Positions 40,755 to 50,749 of a DNA stretch of 64,000 nt are shown here, piece after piece (position 1 is the first letter of the stretch; the number at the start of each line of letters is the position of its first letter). Below the pieces are notes generated by a model, which did no database searches, was not told the origin of the DNA, and saw nothing but the letters and a program-made list of their open reading frames with translations. Made by a program: the position numbers and the translations under genes. Where the stretch lies: positions 62,001-126,000 of the forward strand of contig NZ_OZ060405.1 of NCBI RefSeq assembly GCF_964059145.1, written 5' to 3'. This DNA comes from Buchnera aphidicola (Protaphis terricola). Its GTDB lineage: Bacteria; Pseudomonadota; Gammaproteobacteria; Enterobacterales; Enterobacteriaceae.

Positions 40755-41347
40755 TGAAAATAGTTATACTAAATACTAAATGTTCAAATTTAACTTCTAT
40801 TAAAATAGCGATTAAAAGATTAGGTTATCATTCAATTATTACTTCTGACCCTAATTTAGTATTAACAGCTAAAAAAATTATATTACCAGGTATAGGTACT
40901 GCTGCAGCAGTGATGAAAATTTTACATCAAAAGAATCTTGTTGATATTATTAAAAATCTTAAACAACCAGTTTTAGGAATCTGTCTTGGTATGCAATTAT
41001 TTTGTACATTTAGTGAAGAATGTAGTGGAACTAACACAATTGGAGTTTTAAATCATTGTTCATCAAAGCTTTTACAAGTTCCAAATTTATCTTTACCACA
41101 CGTTGGTTGGAATAATATTTTTTTTAAAACAAATAATCTTTTATTCAAAAACATTAAAAAAGAATCTAGATTTTATTTTTTACATAGTTATATTATACCA
41201 GTGAATAGATATACCATAGCAACTAGTTATTATGGAATACCCTTTAGTTCTGTGATTCAAAAAGATAATTTTTTTGGAGTTCAATTTCATCCAGAAAAAT
41301 CAGGTAACACAGGATCTCAATTATTAAAAAATTTTTTAGAGATATAG
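40754..41347 (+). CDS. hisH: imidazole glycerol phosphate synthase, glutaminase subunit
   Basis: Class I glutamine amidotransferase feeding ammonia to HisF. 197 residues (E. coli 196). The GTG start shares one base with the hisB stop (TAGTG). Catalytic triad: Cys in LGICLGMQL, and His and Glu in [21 protein letters not shown] marks the N-terminal loop. Confidence 0.97.
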   Translation: MKIVILNTKCSNLTSIKIAIKRLGYHSIITSDPNLVLTAKKIILPGIGTAAAVMKILHQKNLVDIIKNLKQPVLGICLGMQLFCTFSEECSGTNTIGVLNHCSSKLLQVPNLSLPHVGWNNIFFKTNNLLFKNIKKESRFYFLHSYIIPVNRYTIATSYYGIPFSSVIQKDNFFGVQFHPEKSGNTGSQLLKNFLEI

Positions 41348-41351
41348 TAGA

Positions 41352-42086
41352 ATGATTATTCCAGCGTTTGATTTTTTTGAAGGGAAAATAGTTCGATTGT
41401 ATAAAGGTAATTATTTAAATATAAAATATTATAATATAAATTTAAATGAATTACTTTTAAATTATGAACGTCAAGGAGTAAAATTTTTACATATAGTAGA
41501 TTTAAGTGGAACAAAGGATGTTAAAAAAAGACAATTAGAACTTTTTAAAAATATTATTTCTTATACTAATATTTCTATTCAAATTGGTGGTGGAATAAGA
41601 ACAGAAGAAGATATAAATATTTTATTAGAATTAGGTTTTAAAAGGATAGTTATTGGATCTTCTGTTATAACTAATCAAAACACTGTAAAAAAGTGGTTAA
41701 AAAAGTATGGTCCAAATAAAATTGTCTTAGCATTAGATATTAATATTAAAAATAGTATTAAAAAAATATCAATTAATGGTTGGTTAAAAGAAACTAACTT
41801 TACATTAGAAGAAATAATTGATTTATTTTCATCTGAAAATTTAAAATATGTACTTTGCACTGATATATCTAAAGATGGTACTTTATTAGGACCTAATTTT
41901 TTATTATATAAAGAAATTGTAAAAAAATTTAGACATATTAAGTTTCAAGCATCTGGAGGTATTTCAAATTTATCAGATGTCTTATCTTTGAAAAAAATTG
42001 GAGTTAATAATATCATTATTGGTCGAAGTTTATTAGAAAAAAAATTTACAATAGGAGAAGCTTTAGAGTGTTGGCAAAACGGATAA
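41352..42086 (+). CDS. hisA: phosphoribosylformimino-AICAR phosphate isomerase
   Basis: (beta-alpha)8-barrel sugar isomerase. 244 residues (E. coli 245). Catalytic D7 is in [10 protein letters not shown], and the second aspartate in [14 protein letters not shown]. Phosphate-binding blocks are [12 protein letters not shown] and IIGRSLLE. Overlaps hisF by 19 nt. Confidence 0.97.
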   Translation: MIIPAFDFFEGKIVRLYKGNYLNIKYYNINLNELLLNYERQGVKFLHIVDLSGTKDVKKRQLELFKNIISYTNISIQIGGGIRTEEDINILLELGFKRIVIGSSVITNQNTVKKWLKKYGPNKIVLALDINIKNSIKKISINGWLKETNFTLEEIIDLFSSENLKYVLCTDISKDGTLLGPNFLLYKEIVKKFRHIKFQASGGISNLSDVLSLKKIGVNNIIIGRSLLEKKFTIGEALECWQNG

Positions 42087-42844
42087 TCGCATGTCTTGAT
42101 GTTAGTAATGGAGTAGTAGTTAAGGGTGTTCAATTTAAAAATCATAAAATTGTAGGTGATATTATTCAATTATCGAAACGTTATACCAAAGAAGGTATAG
42201 ATGAATTAGTTTTTTACGATATAACTGCTGCTGCAAAAAATCAAGTAATTGATAGAAGATGGATAGAAAAAATTGCTGAAATTATTAATATTCCATTTTG
42301 TGTAGCTGGAGGAATTAAGAGTATAAACGATGTAAAGAGTATATTATCTCTTGGTGCTGATAAAATATCAATTAATTCATCTGCACTATTAAATTCTTCT
42401 TTAATTACTAAAATTGCAGATCGTTTTGGTGTACAATGTGTAGTAGTAGGGATTGATTCATGGTTTGACTCAATAAATAAGCGTTATATGGTTCAACAGT
42501 ATACTGGTGATATTAATCGTACTTATCAAACAGATTGGGAGACTTGTTCTTGGGTAGAGGAAGTTCAAAAAAAAGGTGCTGGAGAAATTGTTTTGAATAT
42601 GATGAATCAAGATGGATTAAGAAAGGGATATGATTTAAAGCAATTAAAAGAAATAAGAAACATTTGTAAAGTACCCTTAATTGCATCCGGAGGAGCAGGA
42701 AAGTTAGAGCATTTTTATGAAGCATTATATTATACTAATGTTGATGGTGTATTAGCAGCATCTGTATTTCATCAGAACATAATTAATATACATACTTTAA
42801 AAAATTTTTTAATAAAAAAAGGAATAGAAATTCGAAAATGTTAA
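42068..42844 (+). CDS. hisF: imidazole glycerol phosphate synthase, cyclase subunit
   Basis: Barrel enzyme that uses HisH-derived ammonia to make imidazole glycerol phosphate, releasing AICAR to purine metabolism. 258 residues, same as E. coli. It begins GTG-TTG, giving [12 protein letters not shown] like E. coli MLAKRIIPCLDV. Catalytic D11 is in CLDVSNG and D130 in [17 protein letters not shown] and [12 protein letters not shown] are present. Overlaps hisA and hisIE. Confidence 0.98.
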   Translation: MLAKRIIACLDVSNGVVVKGVQFKNHKIVGDIIQLSKRYTKEGIDELVFYDITAAAKNQVIDRRWIEKIAEIINIPFCVAGGIKSINDVKSILSLGADKISINSSALLNSSLITKIADRFGVQCVVVGIDSWFDSINKRYMVQQYTGDINRTYQTDWETCSWVEEVQKKGAGEIVLNMMNQDGLRKGYDLKQLKEIRNICKVPLIASGGAGKLEHFYEALYYTNVDGVLAASVFHQNIINIHTLKNFLIKKGIEIRKC

Positions 42845-43452
42845 ATAAAAATAAAATATTATCTAAGTTGGATTGGGAAAAAAATAATGGTATTATTCCC
42901 ACAATAATACAAGATTATTTATCTAATGAAGTTTTAATGCATGGTTATATGAATCAAGAATCTTTATTAAAAACTTATAAAAAAGGTTTAGTTACTTTTT
43001 ATTCTCGAAGTAAAAAAAGATTATGGGTAAAAGGTGAAATTTCAGGGAATTTTTTAAGAGTAATAAAAATTACTACAGATTGTGATAATGATACATTATT
43101 AATATTAGTTGAACCTACTGGGAATACATGTCATTTAGATAAAAATAGTTGTTTTTCTTTAAAAAATAATTATTTATATTTCTTATTTGAATTAGAACGA
43201 ATAATAGAAAGTAGAAAAAATAATAATTCAAAAAATTCATATACATATGCTCTATATAAATCTGGGACTCAAAGAATAGCACAGAAAGTAGGTGAAGAGG
43301 CTATAGAAACAATCTTAGCTGCAATGAAAAAAGATGTTAATGAATTAATTAATGAATCTTCAGATTTAATATATCATTTAATTGTATTATTACATGATCA
43401 AAATTTAAATTTTAATTTAATTCTTGAGAATTTAAAACAAAGAAAAAAATAA
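42838..43452 (+). CDS. hisI: phosphoribosyl-AMP cyclohydrolase / phosphoribosyl-ATP pyrophosphatase
   Basis: Bifunctional HisIE covering steps two and three of the pathway. 204 residues (E. coli 203). The N-terminal cyclohydrolase has [30 protein letters not shown] and metal ligands in [10 protein letters not shown] and [11 protein letters not shown]. The C-terminal pyrophosphatase has [20 protein letters not shown] and [13 protein letters not shown]. Last gene of the operon; overlaps hisF by 7 nt. Confidence 0.97.
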   Translation: MLNKNKILSKLDWEKNNGIIPTIIQDYLSNEVLMHGYMNQESLLKTYKKGLVTFYSRSKKRLWVKGEISGNFLRVIKITTDCDNDTLLILVEPTGNTCHLDKNSCFSLKNNYLYFLFELERIIESRKNNNSKNSYTYALYKSGTQRIAQKVGEEAIETILAAMKKDVNELINESSDLIYHLIVLLHDQNLNFNLILENLKQRKK

Positions 43453-43765
43453 TATTATAATTTTTTTATTTTCAAATTAATTAAATTAATATTATTTATA
43501 AAATGAAATTTTATTTATGATATCTTAAATTAATTTTAATTTCAAATAATTTCAATAAAATTCATATTATTTAATATATGTAAATTTTCTTATTTTGATA
43601 AATCAAACCAAATAAAATCATATAAAAAATTTTTTAAAATTATAAGATATTTTAATATTGTAATTATTATAATTTTTTTTTTATAAAAAAATAAAGTAAA
43701 ATTATGTTTATATGAAATTAAATAATATTTTTAAAAATAATATCTTTTTAATATTGGAGAAATAA
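43453..43765. other. AT-rich spacer between hisI and gnd
   Basis: 313 bases with no credible open frame, tRNA or GC-containing hairpin. Just after hisI there is AATATT followed by a T7 run, which may end the his transcript weakly. A gnd promoter must lie here, but many TATAAT-like strings occur and none has a convincing -35. Confidence 0.55.
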
Positions 43766-45175
43766 ATGTTAAAACAACAAATTGGTGTTGTTGGTATGGC
43801 TGTTATGGGTAAAAATTTAGCTTTTAACATTGCAAATAAAAATTATAATGTATCTATTTTTAATCGAACTAGATCAATTACAGAAGATATAGTTAATAAT
43901 AATAAAATTAAAAATCTTTATCCATATTTTTCTATTAAAGACTTTATTTATTCATTACGAAAACCAAGATGTATTTTATTAATGGTAAAATCTGGAAGTC
44001 CTACTGATGAAACTATCTCCTTAATTCTTCCTTATTTAGAAAAAGAAGATATTTTAATTGATGCAGGTAATACTTTTTATAAAGATACTATTAGACGAAA
44101 TAATGATTTACTTAAAAAAGGAATATATTTTCTTGGTATGGGTGTTTCTGGTGGAGAATTTGGTGCATTACATGGACCATCTCTTATGCCGGGTGGATCA
44201 AAGAAAGCATATACTCTTATTTCTCCTATTTTAAAAGATATCGCAGCTAAATTTAAAGAAAAATCTTGTGTAACTTATATAGGTCCTGATGGATCAGGTC
44301 ATTATGTAAAAATGATTCATAATGGAATTGAATATGGTGATATGCAATTAATTTCAGAGTCATATTTAATTTTAAAAGTATTATTAAATTTAAACAATGA
44401 AGATCTTTCAAATATATTTAATGATTGGAATAATGGTGAATTAAATAGTTATTTAATTGAAATAACAAAAAATATTTTTATTAAAAAAGATGAAAAAAAT
44501 CGTTATTTATTAGATTTAATTTTAGATAAAGCAGAAGATAAAGGAACTGGAAAATGGATCAGTCAAAATGCTTTAGAATTTAAAGAGCCTCTTTCTTTAA
44601 TTACTGAATCTGTTTTTTCAAGATATTTATCTTCTCTAAAAAATCAACGTATAATTGCTTCGAAAATATTAAAAGGTCCTGTTTTAAATTCTATATTTTT
44701 GAAAAATAAAATAAAATTTATTGAAGAAATACGTCGAGCTTTATATTTAGGTAAAATTATTTCTTATGCACAGGGTTTTTCTCAATTAAAAAAGGCATCA
44801 GAAAAATATTCTTGGAATTTAAAATATAATAAAATTGCTCAAATTTTTAGATCTGGTTGCATTATACGAGCTAGTTTTTTAGAAAAAATAGCAGATGCAT
44901 TTAATATTGATAATAATGTACAGAATTTATTATTGACACCTTATTTTTCTAAAATATCTAATGAATATGAAAAATCTTTACGGAATATTGTTTCATATTC
45001 TATTAAATCTGGAATTCCTGTTCCCGCTTTTGCATCTGCTATATCATATTATGATAGCTATAGAACTCCTTTTTTATCAGCAAATTTAATTCAAGCTCAA
45101 AGAGATTATTTTGGTGCGCATACATATCAAAGAATTGATAAAAAAGGATATTTTCACACAAATTGGTCAACATAA
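43766..45175 (+). CDS. gnd: 6-phosphogluconate dehydrogenase (decarboxylating)
   Basis: Oxidative pentose-phosphate enzyme yielding NADPH and ribulose 5-phosphate. 469 residues (E. coli 468). The NADP fold is [17 protein letters not shown]. Other blocks are [20 protein letters not shown] and the catalytic lysine in [33 protein letters not shown] ends the protein as in E. coli. Follows the his operon, as in E. coli. Ribosome site TTGGAGAA. Confidence 0.98.
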   Translation: MLKQQIGVVGMAVMGKNLAFNIANKNYNVSIFNRTRSITEDIVNNNKIKNLYPYFSIKDFIYSLRKPRCILLMVKSGSPTDETISLILPYLEKEDILIDAGNTFYKDTIRRNNDLLKKGIYFLGMGVSGGEFGALHGPSLMPGGSKKAYTLISPILKDIAAKFKEKSCVTYIGPDGSGHYVKMIHNGIEYGDMQLISESYLILKVLLNLNNEDLSNIFNDWNNGELNSYLIEITKNIFIKKDEKNRYLLDLILDKAEDKGTGKWISQNALEFKEPLSLITESVFSRYLSSLKNQRIIASKILKGPVLNSIFLKNKIKFIEEIRRALYLGKIISYAQGFSQLKKASEKYSWNLKYNKIAQIFRSGCIIRASFLEKIADAFNIDNNVQNLLLTPYFSKISNEYEKSLRNIVSYSIKSGIPVPAFASAISYYDSYRTPFLSANLIQAQRDYFGAHTYQRIDKKGYFHTNWST

Positions 45176-45240
45176 AATAATTTTTTAATTGAATAATAAT
45201 TATTTAATTTTTTTAAATAAAATTAATTATTCTGTTAAAA

Positions 45241-45280
45241 AATAGCAGAAGGTGTTTTTTAAATATATCTTTCTGCTATT
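45241..45280 (+). terminator. terminator after gnd
   Basis: AATAGCAGAA/TTCTGCTATT, a 10-bp perfect stem with a 20-nt AT loop, 65 nt after the gnd stop and followed by AATTATTTTT. Confidence 0.7.
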
Positions 45281-45333
45281 AATTATTTTTAAAGATATTA
45301 AGATTTATATACTATATTATGATAGGTAAAATT

Positions 45334-45918
45334 ATGCGTCTATGTGATCAGGATATTGAAGAATGGTTAATACAAAAAAAACTAATTATTATACCTTATC
45401 CTAGAAAAGAATTAATTCATGGTATAACAGTAGATATTCATCTTGGAAATAAATTTCGTATTTTTTATCAACATGCAATATCTTGTATTAATTTAAGTAG
45501 TTCAAAAGAAAAAATATCTAAAGATTTAAAAAATACAATTAGTGATGAAAAATTATTTTCTAAAAATAATCCAGTATTTTTAAAACCAGGATCACTTATA
45601 TTATTTTCGACATTAGAAAACATTACTTTGCCAGATAATTTAGTGGGTTGGTTAGATGGACGATCATCTTTAGCAAGATTAGGTTTGATGATTCATATGA
45701 CATCACATCGTATTGATCCTGGTTGGAGTGGTAATATTGTATTAGAAATTTTTAATGCTGGACATTTAACATTAGAATTAAGCCCTAAAATTAAAATTGC
45801 TGCATTAAGTTTTGAACTTCTTTCTAAATCAGTAAAAAGATCTTATAGTTCTCGTTATGAATCAAAGTATAAAATTCAAAATGGAGTAGTACCTAGTCGA
45901 ATTTATAAAGAAAACTAA
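45334..45918 (+). CDS. dcd: dCTP deaminase
   Basis: Makes dUTP, the main source of thymidylate precursor in enteric bacteria. I start at ATG 45334 (MRLCDQDIEEWL as in E. coli, 194 residues against 193), not at the ATG five codons earlier, because AGGT lies seven bases before it. Active-site blocks: GWLDGRSSLARLGLM and HRIDPGWSGNIVLE. Adjacent to metG; the E. coli intervening gene mrp is absent. Confidence 0.96.
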   Translation: MRLCDQDIEEWLIQKKLIIIPYPRKELIHGITVDIHLGNKFRIFYQHAISCINLSSSKEKISKDLKNTISDEKLFSKNNPVFLKPGSLILFSTLENITLPDNLVGWLDGRSSLARLGLMIHMTSHRIDPGWSGNIVLEIFNAGHLTLELSPKIKIAALSFELLSKSVKRSYSSRYESKYKIQNGVVPSRIYKEN

Positions 45919-46024
45919 TTGAATTTTATTTATATTTTAATTCTAATATTTTTAAAATAAATTACTTTACGATTGTTTTTTTATATATTATATTATTTAT
46001 TTCAACGATTAAAATATTATTTTT

Positions 46025-47668
46025 ATGTCTATTAAATTTAGAAAAATTTTAGTTACGTGCGCTCTTCCTTATGCAAATGGCCCTATCCATATAGGACATA
46101 TGCTAGAACATATTCAAGCAGATATCTGGGTTCGATATCAAAGAATGAAAGGGCATGAAGTTTGGTTTATTTCTGCCGATGATGCGCATGGAACAGCTAT
46201 TATGTTACGTTCTAAAAATTTAAATATATCTGAAAAAAAATTAATAAAAAATATTCATAAAGATCATAAAATAGATTTTATAAATTTTAATATTTCCTAT
46301 GATAATTATCATACAACACATAGTGTAGAAAATTTATTTTTGCTTAGAAAGATATTTGCTTCTATTTCTAAAAAACAACTTTTTAATAAAAAAATAATTT
46401 CTCAATTTTATGATAATGTAAAAAAAATATTTCTTCCAGATAGACTCATAAAAGGTACTTGTCCAATTTGTTATGCAAAAAATCAATATGGAGATGCTTG
46501 TGAAGCATGTAGTTCAACTTATGAACCAACAGATTTAATTAATTCAACTTCAGTTATATCAGGAACATCTCCAATTTTAAGAGATACTGAACATTTATAT
46601 TTTAATTTACCAGTATTTTCAAATATGTTAAATCAATGGATACATTCTGGTGTTTTAGAAAAGTCAGTAATAAAAAAAGCAGAAGAATGGTTAAAATTAG
46701 GTTTAAAAAAATGGTGTATATCTCGAGATAAACCGTATTTTGGATTTAAAATTCCAAATTTTATTAATAAATATTTTTATGTTTGGATGGATGCACCTAT
46801 TGGTTATATAAGTACATTTAAAAATCTTTGTGTTAAAAATAAAAATTTAAACTTTAATGAATTTTGGAATAAAAATTCAAAATGTGAACTATATCATTTT
46901 ATTGGTAAAGATATTATGTATTTTCATACATTATTTTGGCCTTCAATTTTAGAAGCGGTTGATTTCAGAAAGCCTAGTGGTATTTTTGTACATGGACATG
47001 TAACAATAAATGGTTTAAAACTTTCAAAGTCTAGAAATATTTTTATTACAGCTAAAAATTGGTTAAAATATTTTGATGTAGATAGTTTACGTTATTATTA
47101 TGCAAGTAAGTTAACAAATAATATTAATGATATTGAAATTAATTTAAATGATTTTATGTATAAAATTAATAGTGATATTGTAAATAAATTAGTAAATTTA
47201 GCTTCAAGAAGCTCTAGTTTTATTAATAAATATTTTGATGGATACTTATCTGATCAATTACATGATAATAATTTATATAATTATTTTATTAATTCAAGAA
47301 AAAAAATTGAAAATTTTTTTGAAAGCAGGAAATTTAGTTTAATTATTCAAAAATGTGTAAAATTATTAGATATAGCAAATCAATATATTAATGAAAATAA
47401 ACCTTGGAAAATAAAACAAAATATTAAAAAAAATAGTGATCTGCATTTAATTTCTACTATGGGTATTAATTTATTTAGAATTATTATGATTTTTTTAACA
47501 CCTATTATTCCAAATTTATCTAAAAAAACAGAATTATTTTTAATATCTCATCTTAGATGGGATAATATTCAAAAACCTTTATTATCTCAAAAAATAAAAA
47601 ATTTTCCAAAATTATATGAAAGAATTAGTTCTGATAAAATATTAAATATTTCTAAATTGTTTAATTGA
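46025..47668 (+). CDS. metG: methionyl-tRNA synthetase, catalytic core only
   Basis: Class I synthetase charging initiator and elongator tRNA-Met. HIGH is HIGH at residues 22-25 and KMSKS is KLSKS near 335. A four-cysteine zinc knuckle (CPIC, CEAC) and the anticodon-binding helix bundle with ENKPWK are present. The protein ends at 547 residues, whereas E. coli MetG has 677: the C-terminal dimerisation and tRNA-binding domain is missing, and the ending aligns with the E. coli linker near residue 550. Convergent with tilS, overlapping by 8 nt. Confidence 0.97.
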   Translation: MSIKFRKILVTCALPYANGPIHIGHMLEHIQADIWVRYQRMKGHEVWFISADDAHGTAIMLRSKNLNISEKKLIKNIHKDHKIDFINFNISYDNYHTTHSVENLFLLRKIFASISKKQLFNKKIISQFYDNVKKIFLPDRLIKGTCPICYAKNQYGDACEACSSTYEPTDLINSTSVISGTSPILRDTEHLYFNLPVFSNMLNQWIHSGVLEKSVIKKAEEWLKLGLKKWCISRDKPYFGFKIPNFINKYFYVWMDAPIGYISTFKNLCVKNKNLNFNEFWNKNSKCELYHFIGKDIMYFHTLFWPSILEAVDFRKPSGIFVHGHVTINGLKLSKSRNIFITAKNWLKYFDVDSLRYYYASKLTNNINDIEINLNDFMYKINSDIVNKLVNLASRSSSFINKYFDGYLSDQLHDNNLYNYFINSRKKIENFFESRKFSLIIQKCVKLLDIANQYINENKPWKIKQNIKKNSDLHLISTMGINLFRIIMIFLTPIIPNLSKKTELFLISHLRWDNIQKPLLSQKIKNFPKLYERISSDKILNISKLFN

Positions 47669-48992
47669 ATAAAAATTTATTTTTATAATCAGTTTTTATA
47701 TAATTTATCCAAGATATATTCCATTTATTTTTTTGTTCTTTTTTATTTTGATTAATTATAAAAACACCTAAAGCACTAATTAATTGATTGTTATAAAATA
47801 AAAGAGGGATTTGATTACGAAGCCATGGGGGTATATTATATTCTTGCCAAATTTTTTTAATTTCTTGTCTTTTATTTTTTCCTAAAATTAATATTTTTCC
47901 TTTATATTGAAATCGAATATTAATACATTCTGTTTTTTTTGCAATTGGTATATTAAAACCTTCTTTTTTAGAATTTTTAATTATATATCCTAAATTGTTT
48001 GGAAGAGTTAATTTATTATTAGTATCATGCCAAAATATAATTTTATTTTTAATGTTTGGTTGTTTTTTTATAAAATAAAGAGAATTTTTATATTTTCTAA
48101 TTTCATTTTTTTTTAATATAATTCTTATATTATTTTTTTTTGGCTGACATAAAATTTCATCATAAATTTTTTGAATAGTTTTATATGGCAATGCTTTTAT
48201 ATTTTTTAAAGATATCCAATACCGAATTAATGATTTACATAATTCCTCTTGTAAATTTTTAAAATTTTTAATATTTAAACATTCATTAAAATGTAAAAAT
48301 TTTTTTATTTTTTCATCTAGAAGAATTTTTTTTAACTGATTTTCTTCATTACATATTGTCATAGTTCGAAAACAGTTTTTTAAAAAAAAAGGCCATTTTT
48401 TTTCTAATATTGGAAATATTTTATGTCGTATAAAATTACGATCATAATTAATATTATAATTTGTATAATCTTGGATCCATATTAAATTATTTTTATTTGC
48501 CCAAATTTCTAATTTCTTTTTTTTAATATGTAAAAATGGTCGAATAATTTTACTTTTTCCGAAATTTGTTTCATAAGACATTCCAGATAATCCAGTAGGA
48601 CCGCTACCTCGTTTTAAAGACAAAAAAAATGTTTCACATTGATCATTTAAATGATGACCTGTTAATAATATTTCATGATTTAATAGATTTTTATAAATTA
48701 AATTATATCTTTGAATACGCAATTCTGATTCTATATTTTTTGTAATTGTTAGATAAATTTTTTCAATAATTAATGGTATTTGATTTTTTTCACAAATTTT
48801 AATACAATGTTTTTGATATTTTTTTGAGTAATTATTAATATTATGATTAATATGAATAGCACGTATATTGATATCTGGATTTGTTTTTTTTAATTTTAAT
48901 AATTGATATAATAGTACTGTTGAATCCATTCCACCACTATATGCGATTAAAAATAATTTATTTTTTAATTTTTTTATAATATTTTTAATCAA
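47661..48992 (-). CDS. tilS: tRNA(Ile)-lysidine synthase
   Basis: Converts C34 of the minor tRNA-Ile to lysidine so it reads AUA, a very common codon in this AT-rich genome. I choose the TTG at 48992, with AGG nine bases upstream, giving 443 residues (E. coli 432). An ATG at 49034 lies inside the tRNA-Val gene and is unlikely. The PP-loop SGGMDSTVLL is at residues 19-28. HHLNDQCETFFLSLKRGSG, IRPFLHIKKKKLE and DYTNYNINYDRNFIRH are family blocks. The C-terminal domain is present but divergent. Confidence 0.93.
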   Translation of the reverse strand: MIKNIIKKLKNKLFLIAYSGGMDSTVLLYQLLKLKKTNPDINIRAIHINHNINNYSKKYQKHCIKICEKNQIPLIIEKIYLTITKNIESELRIQRYNLIYKNLLNHEILLTGHHLNDQCETFFLSLKRGSGPTGLSGMSYETNFGKSKIIRPFLHIKKKKLEIWANKNNLIWIQDYTNYNINYDRNFIRHKIFPILEKKWPFFLKNCFRTMTICNEENQLKKILLDEKIKKFLHFNECLNIKNFKNLQEELCKSLIRYWISLKNIKALPYKTIQKIYDEILCQPKKNNIRIILKKNEIRKYKNSLYFIKKQPNIKNKIIFWHDTNNKLTLPNNLGYIIKNSKKEGFNIPIAKKTECINIRFQYKGKILILGKNKRQEIKKIWQEYNIPPWLRNQIPLLFYNNQLISALGVFIINQNKKEQKNKWNISWINYIKTDYKNKFLFN

Positions 48993-49010
48993 ATATAAAT
49001 ACCTATTTTT

Positions 49011-49084
49011 TACGCTTGAGTGGATTTGAACCACTAACCTTCACCATGTCATAGTGATGCTCTAACCAATTGAGCTACAAGCGT
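49011..49084 (-). tRNA. tRNA-Val (anticodon GAC)
   Basis: 74-nt cloverleaf matching E. coli tRNA-Val(GAC): acceptor ACGCTTG/CAAGCGT, anticodon loop ATGACAT with stem TCACT/GGTGA, T-arm AGTGG-TTCAAAT-CCACT. CCA is not encoded. It lies 18 nt upstream of the chosen tilS start on the same strand, so the two are probably one transcript. Confidence 0.97.
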
Positions 49085-49236
49085 AAATTTTTTATATAAT
49101 TAAAAATATTTTATCATATAAATATTTTTTTTCTATAAAAATATATATAAATTATTTAAAAGAATATTTTTTAAATTATATATAAAATTAGTATTATTAG
49201 TTAATATTAAATTAAAGATATTTTATAGGTATATTT

Positions 49237-49857
49237 ATGTTTACTGGTATTGTTGATGGGGTTGCTCAAGTTATTTCTATAGATAAGAAAAAAGATTTAT
49301 ATAATTATAATATTAAATTTCCATCTTTTTTATTAAAAAATTTAAAACCTGGTGCATCAATTGCACATAACGGGTGTTGTTTAACGGTAAAAAAAATTAA
49401 TCATTTTAATGTAACTTTTGATATTATGAAAATAACATTACAACATACAAATTTAGGATATTTAAATATAGGTGATTATATTAATGTTGAAAGATCTTTA
49501 AAATATGGTGATGAAGTTGGAGGTCATTTGGTTTCTGGTCATATTATAAATACAGTAGAAATATCTAAAATTTTAAAATTAAAAAATAATTATATTATAT
49601 GGTTTCAAGTTAAAGATTTATCTTTAATGAAATATATTTTTTATAAAGGTTTTATTTGTTTAGATGGTATTAGTTTGACGATTATGGATATAATTAAAAA
49701 TAATTTTTGTGTCAGTATTATACCAGAGACTTTATCTTTAACTACAATATCTTCTAAAAAAATTAAAGATTTAGTAAATATGGAAATTGATTTATATACT
49801 CAAATATCTGTAGATACTACAGAGCGTTTAGTTAAGAGAAATGTTTTTTATAAATAA
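49237..49857 (+). CDS. ribC: riboflavin synthase, alpha chain
   Basis: Dismutates two lumazine molecules to riboflavin. 206 residues (E. coli 213). Two similar lumazine-binding halves are visible: [12 protein letters not shown] with [11 protein letters not shown] and [10 protein letters not shown], then [12 protein letters not shown] with [15 protein letters not shown]. In E. coli nomenclature this is ribC (also called ribE). In E. coli the rsx-nth region lies elsewhere; here nth follows after an AT-rich gap. Confidence 0.95.
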   Translation: MFTGIVDGVAQVISIDKKKDLYNYNIKFPSFLLKNLKPGASIAHNGCCLTVKKINHFNVTFDIMKITLQHTNLGYLNIGDYINVERSLKYGDEVGGHLVSGHIINTVEISKILKLKNNYIIWFQVKDLSLMKYIFYKGFICLDGISLTIMDIIKNNFCVSIIPETLSLTTISSKKIKDLVNMEIDLYTQISVDTTERLVKRNVFYK

Positions 49858-50120
49858 TATTTATAAATTTTATATTGTTTAATATATATTTAAATGTATT
49901 ATATTTATATTAAAATAATGTTATAATTTTAATTTAAATATATATTAAATTTAAATATATATTATTTTATATTAATTAATAGATTAATTAATAATTTATT
50001 TTATTTTAATAATTATTTTAAAATTATTTTTAATATATTATAATATACATTTTTTAATAAACTTAAAAAGTTATGTTAGAATCTTATTTTTTTAGTATAT
50101 AAGTTTTTAATTTTTTAAAT

Positions 50121-50741
50121 ATGAATAGCAAAATACGTTTAAAAATTTTGTCATTATTTTATATAAATCAATCAAATCCAAAAATTGAATTAGTTTTTTC
50201 ATCAGATTTCGAATTAATGATATCATTAATATTGTCAGCTCAATCTACAGATGTAGCTGTAAACAAAGCTACTTCTGTATTATTTAAAATAGCAAATACT
50301 CCTAAAGATATTTTACGATTAGGTATAGATAGATTAAAATCTTATATTAAAAGTATTGGTTTATATAATATGAAAGCTTTATATATTATAAAAACATCTT
50401 TTTTATTGATAAATAAATATAATAATAAAATTCCTAAAACTCGAAAAGATTTAGAATCTCTTCCTGGAATAGGTAGAAAAACAGCAAATATTATTTTAAA
50501 TGTTTTATTTAATCAAAATACTATTGCTGTAGATACACATGTATTTAGAGTTTCTAATCGCACTGGTTTTGCTAAAGGAAAAAATGTAAAAATAGTAGAA
50601 AAAAAATTAAAAAGAGTAGTTCCATCTATATTTAAAAAATATATTAATTTTTGGTTTGTTAATCATGGAAGATATATTTGTAAAGCAAGGAACAAAATAT
50701 GTCATCTTTGTTTAATAAAAAATTTTTGTGAGTTTGTTTAA
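50121..50741 (+). CDS. nth: endonuclease III
   Basis: Base-excision repair glycosylase/AP lyase for oxidised pyrimidines. 206 residues (E. coli 211). The helix-hairpin-helix LPGIGRKTANIIL carries the catalytic lysine K120, and the catalytic aspartate is in IAVDTHVFRVSNR. The four-cysteine iron-sulfur loop is CKARNKICHLCLIKNFC. The ATG at 50121 has little ribosome-site complementarity. Eight nt separate it from priA. Confidence 0.97.
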   Translation: MNSKIRLKILSLFYINQSNPKIELVFSSDFELMISLILSAQSTDVAVNKATSVLFKIANTPKDILRLGIDRLKSYIKSIGLYNMKALYIIKTSFLLINKYNNKIPKTRKDLESLPGIGRKTANIILNVLFNQNTIAVDTHVFRVSNRTGFAKGKNVKIVEKKLKRVVPSIFKKYINFWFVNHGRYICKARNKICHLCLIKNFCEFV

Positions 50742-50749
50742 AATTTCTA

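Noticed and set aside
45319..45333. Five extra codons at the start of dcd
   Set aside because: AGGT is placed for the ATG at 45334, which also matches the E. coli N-terminus.
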